Shown piece after piece: positions 59,501-62,500 of a stretch of DNA of 64,000 nucleotides. Position 1 is the stretch's first letter; every line of letters begins with the position of its first letter. The notes below the pieces were generated by a model, which was not told the DNA's origin, did not search any database, and was given only the letters and a program-made list of their open reading frames with translations. Source of the stretch: Mactromeris polynyma (lineage: Eukaryota; Mollusca; Bivalvia; Venerida; Mactridae); contig JASFXZ010000008.1 of the NCBI GenBank assembly GCA_032209605.1, forward strand, positions 5,580,001 through 5,644,000, given 5' to 3'. Both the position numbers and the translations under genes were made by a program.

Positions 59501-62500
59501 ACCATCCCTTACTCAACCTTCACAAGTTTAAAACCAACCCATGTAAACACAAAAATCAAACCGACTGGTATACTAGTTTTTCCTTTCACAAGCACAACTT
59601 ATCAGAACATTTCCATTACACTATTGAACCAGTCTATGTCAACTAATACACACATCAGAGAGAAAGTAATAAAGTGAAAAGACCAAAGCAATTCAAGCAT
59701 AGAGTAAGACATGATAAATCTACCTACGATAATTTAAATCTGATATCAATAGTTCATGCCTTTAAGGGGAAATAAAACCTCATTACCAGCAAGTATATAG
59801 TATATACAGGATACACTTCTCTTGATGTAAACCCAAGGTATTTGAATACAACAATTTGTCAATGTGTGGAACAGAGTTGTCTAAATTACGATGTATTACT
59901 GATATTTGATACATTCTTAAGCTTAAATGATGGGTATTATCAGGTATAATTACCGTATTTTATTGTACAAAAGGACCTTGGCTCGCAAAATGGAAAATAA
60001 TTAATAGTTCAATAGTTTCATTACCATTGGCATGATATTACACCACCGTAAATGTTCAGTGATTACAATATACATTAAGCATACCTGTATACTGATTGCT
60101 AGATATAAATTAATGACATACAAGACGATATTATTCACACAGCCTACCTTAGTAACACAGGGAAGACCACATTAACAAAACAAGGCCTCCCACACAGATC
60201 TTTATGCCTTGGTAACATGAAGGTACAGGTGTATGGACCCAGGGGCTATAGGCCTGTATGGTTCCCCAAGTCTTACGGAACACCCCCACCAAAAAAAAGT
60301 TGTACATATCAACTTTCAGCCATGGGTTATATGAAGCCCCTAAGGGTCCAAAACATTGTGAGGGCCTGCACGGCATGCTGTGTGGTTACCATTAGACTCT
60401 TAGAATTCTGGCACATATACGGCCTGTAACTGACGGACGCATCATGTGACCAAGGCAGCAATAGGGTAAGGGTTTGATGGCATAGCTGCCTTGATAAACA
60501 AAAATACCCAAGAATCATTTCCTTTAGATGACAGTAAATTAGATGAACTAGTATTAAAAGTAAACCATTTCCCACTGATACAACAATGCAGGTTTATAGC
60601 AGAAATTGCAACAACAATGTTTGGATACATAATGCTGACTGATACAGCTAATGTATGGTTCACTAAATGGTGGCTCATGACATAACACCTCAAACAGTTG
60701 CTGTCAGATGAAAGAATGGTTCACTAAATGATGGCTCATGACATAACACCTCAAACAGTTGCTGTCAGATGAAAGAATGGTTCACTAAATGATGGCTCAT
60801 GACATATCACCTCAAACAGTTGCTGTCAGATGAAAGAACGGTATCAACTTGCAAAAATGCATCACACATGCAATTTGGTTAACGCTATAACAAATATAAC
60901 ATGTTCACTGTACAATGACAATTGTAAGACATGAAGGGTAGGCATTGTCCAGACTGGTATTCCATAGAAACTGACAATTGTAAGACATGAAGGGTAGGCA
61001 TTGTCCAGACTGGTATTCCATAGAAATTCAGCTACAAAACTGGTAAATCATGCATGATCACAAACTACAGTTTTCACACTATGCTTTTTTCAATCTAGAA
61101 CCTCTCTAGAAACTGCTCCATCGGTATGCATGCATAATATCTTAACTGCATTTATATTCACAGCAAGGAATGTATTTGTAGCATGGATTTATTGGGAAAG
61201 TTTCTGCTGATGAAGCAATCTGACAGCATTTGTGTTATCCAGTAAGTGACGTGTGACAGATCTAAAAATCAATCAAAAAACTCATTTTCCTACATGTTAG
61301 ATATATACACCGATCAACAAAATAACTCATCAATTAATAATAGCCTTACGTATAATAACACAATGAGTGTTTGTTCATAACTGAATTATTTAGGTCATGT
61401 CATCAAATTCAGTCTGATTTCAGAAACAGGTTACAAGATATATAATTTAACAACTGTAAAGTGTAATATTGTACTGGGGCTTTAAGTCATGTCAATAACC
61501 AGCGTTGTGCAGTGACTTTTCCAGTTATTGGGGTGGAGAAATACACCAGTGACCATTTGACTGGTTAGTACAATAAATCAAAGATATTTTCATGCTGACA
61601 ATTCTCTGTTGATCTCAATCCCCGACAGGGGCCACATCACAAAAATTCACTATTCAAAACAGACATTTTAGACCAGTCAATATTTGGAAGAAGTAAACAA
61701 TATGTTACTATGATTGTTAAAACCATGGCAACGATTTGTATAACATTACACGGGTTGACAATTCATGACAAATGTCACAGTTCAACTGTAATAAAAACGC
61801 TCAAGTTATATCATGTATGAACAGAAATCTTCCACATGACTAAATGTAAGGTATTAAACCAAGAACAAGTGTAAAGTGGACATGAATTATGATACGACAG
61901 TGTATACATTATAAACCTCAGACTCACTTGTATACAAACAAGAATATTAGTAGAGCTGCCGGATGCTTCCCAAAGTTTGTACAGGAGAAAGGGCCATAAG
62001 TATGTGATAAGTTTCTGAGAATTAGCAGGAATACGAAAGTAGGATGGACACACATATAGACAGACGAAGCAGTGGCTATATGCTCCCCCTTCTGGGAACA
62101 TAATATAACAGCACAAACTTATGGACTTTATACAGCTACTGAAGCTGAACCACATGAAAATAATGTAAAGTACTAGTAAATGTTTTAATGTTTACTAGGA
62201 TCATGACATAGATCAATCGATACATGCACTTTTTTGTCGGAATGTATGTAAAAAGAGAGAGAATAAGTAGCTACAGGGAATGCCTCATACATAAGACAGT
62301 GCCTCCCCATGCAGACCTCTGGGAAAACAACAATCCATAAAACATAAGGCACTTGAGGAGGTTAAAGGGTACATATGTTAAGGAACAGAGGCACAAGGAA
62401 TGGCTTGGCAGACCATACAGAATAACTAGGAGAATCAAAGAGGACAGTGAAGGAGGAAAGCCAAACATTAGTATCTGTTAGAACATACAGCAATAATGAT

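Noticed and set aside
60491..60685. 64-codon plus-strand ORF starting MINKNTQESFPLDDSKLDEL
   Set aside because: Composition looks somewhat protein-like and it may be a coding relic, but it is short, ends in the 61-bp tandem repeat and has no recognisable motif or splice sites.
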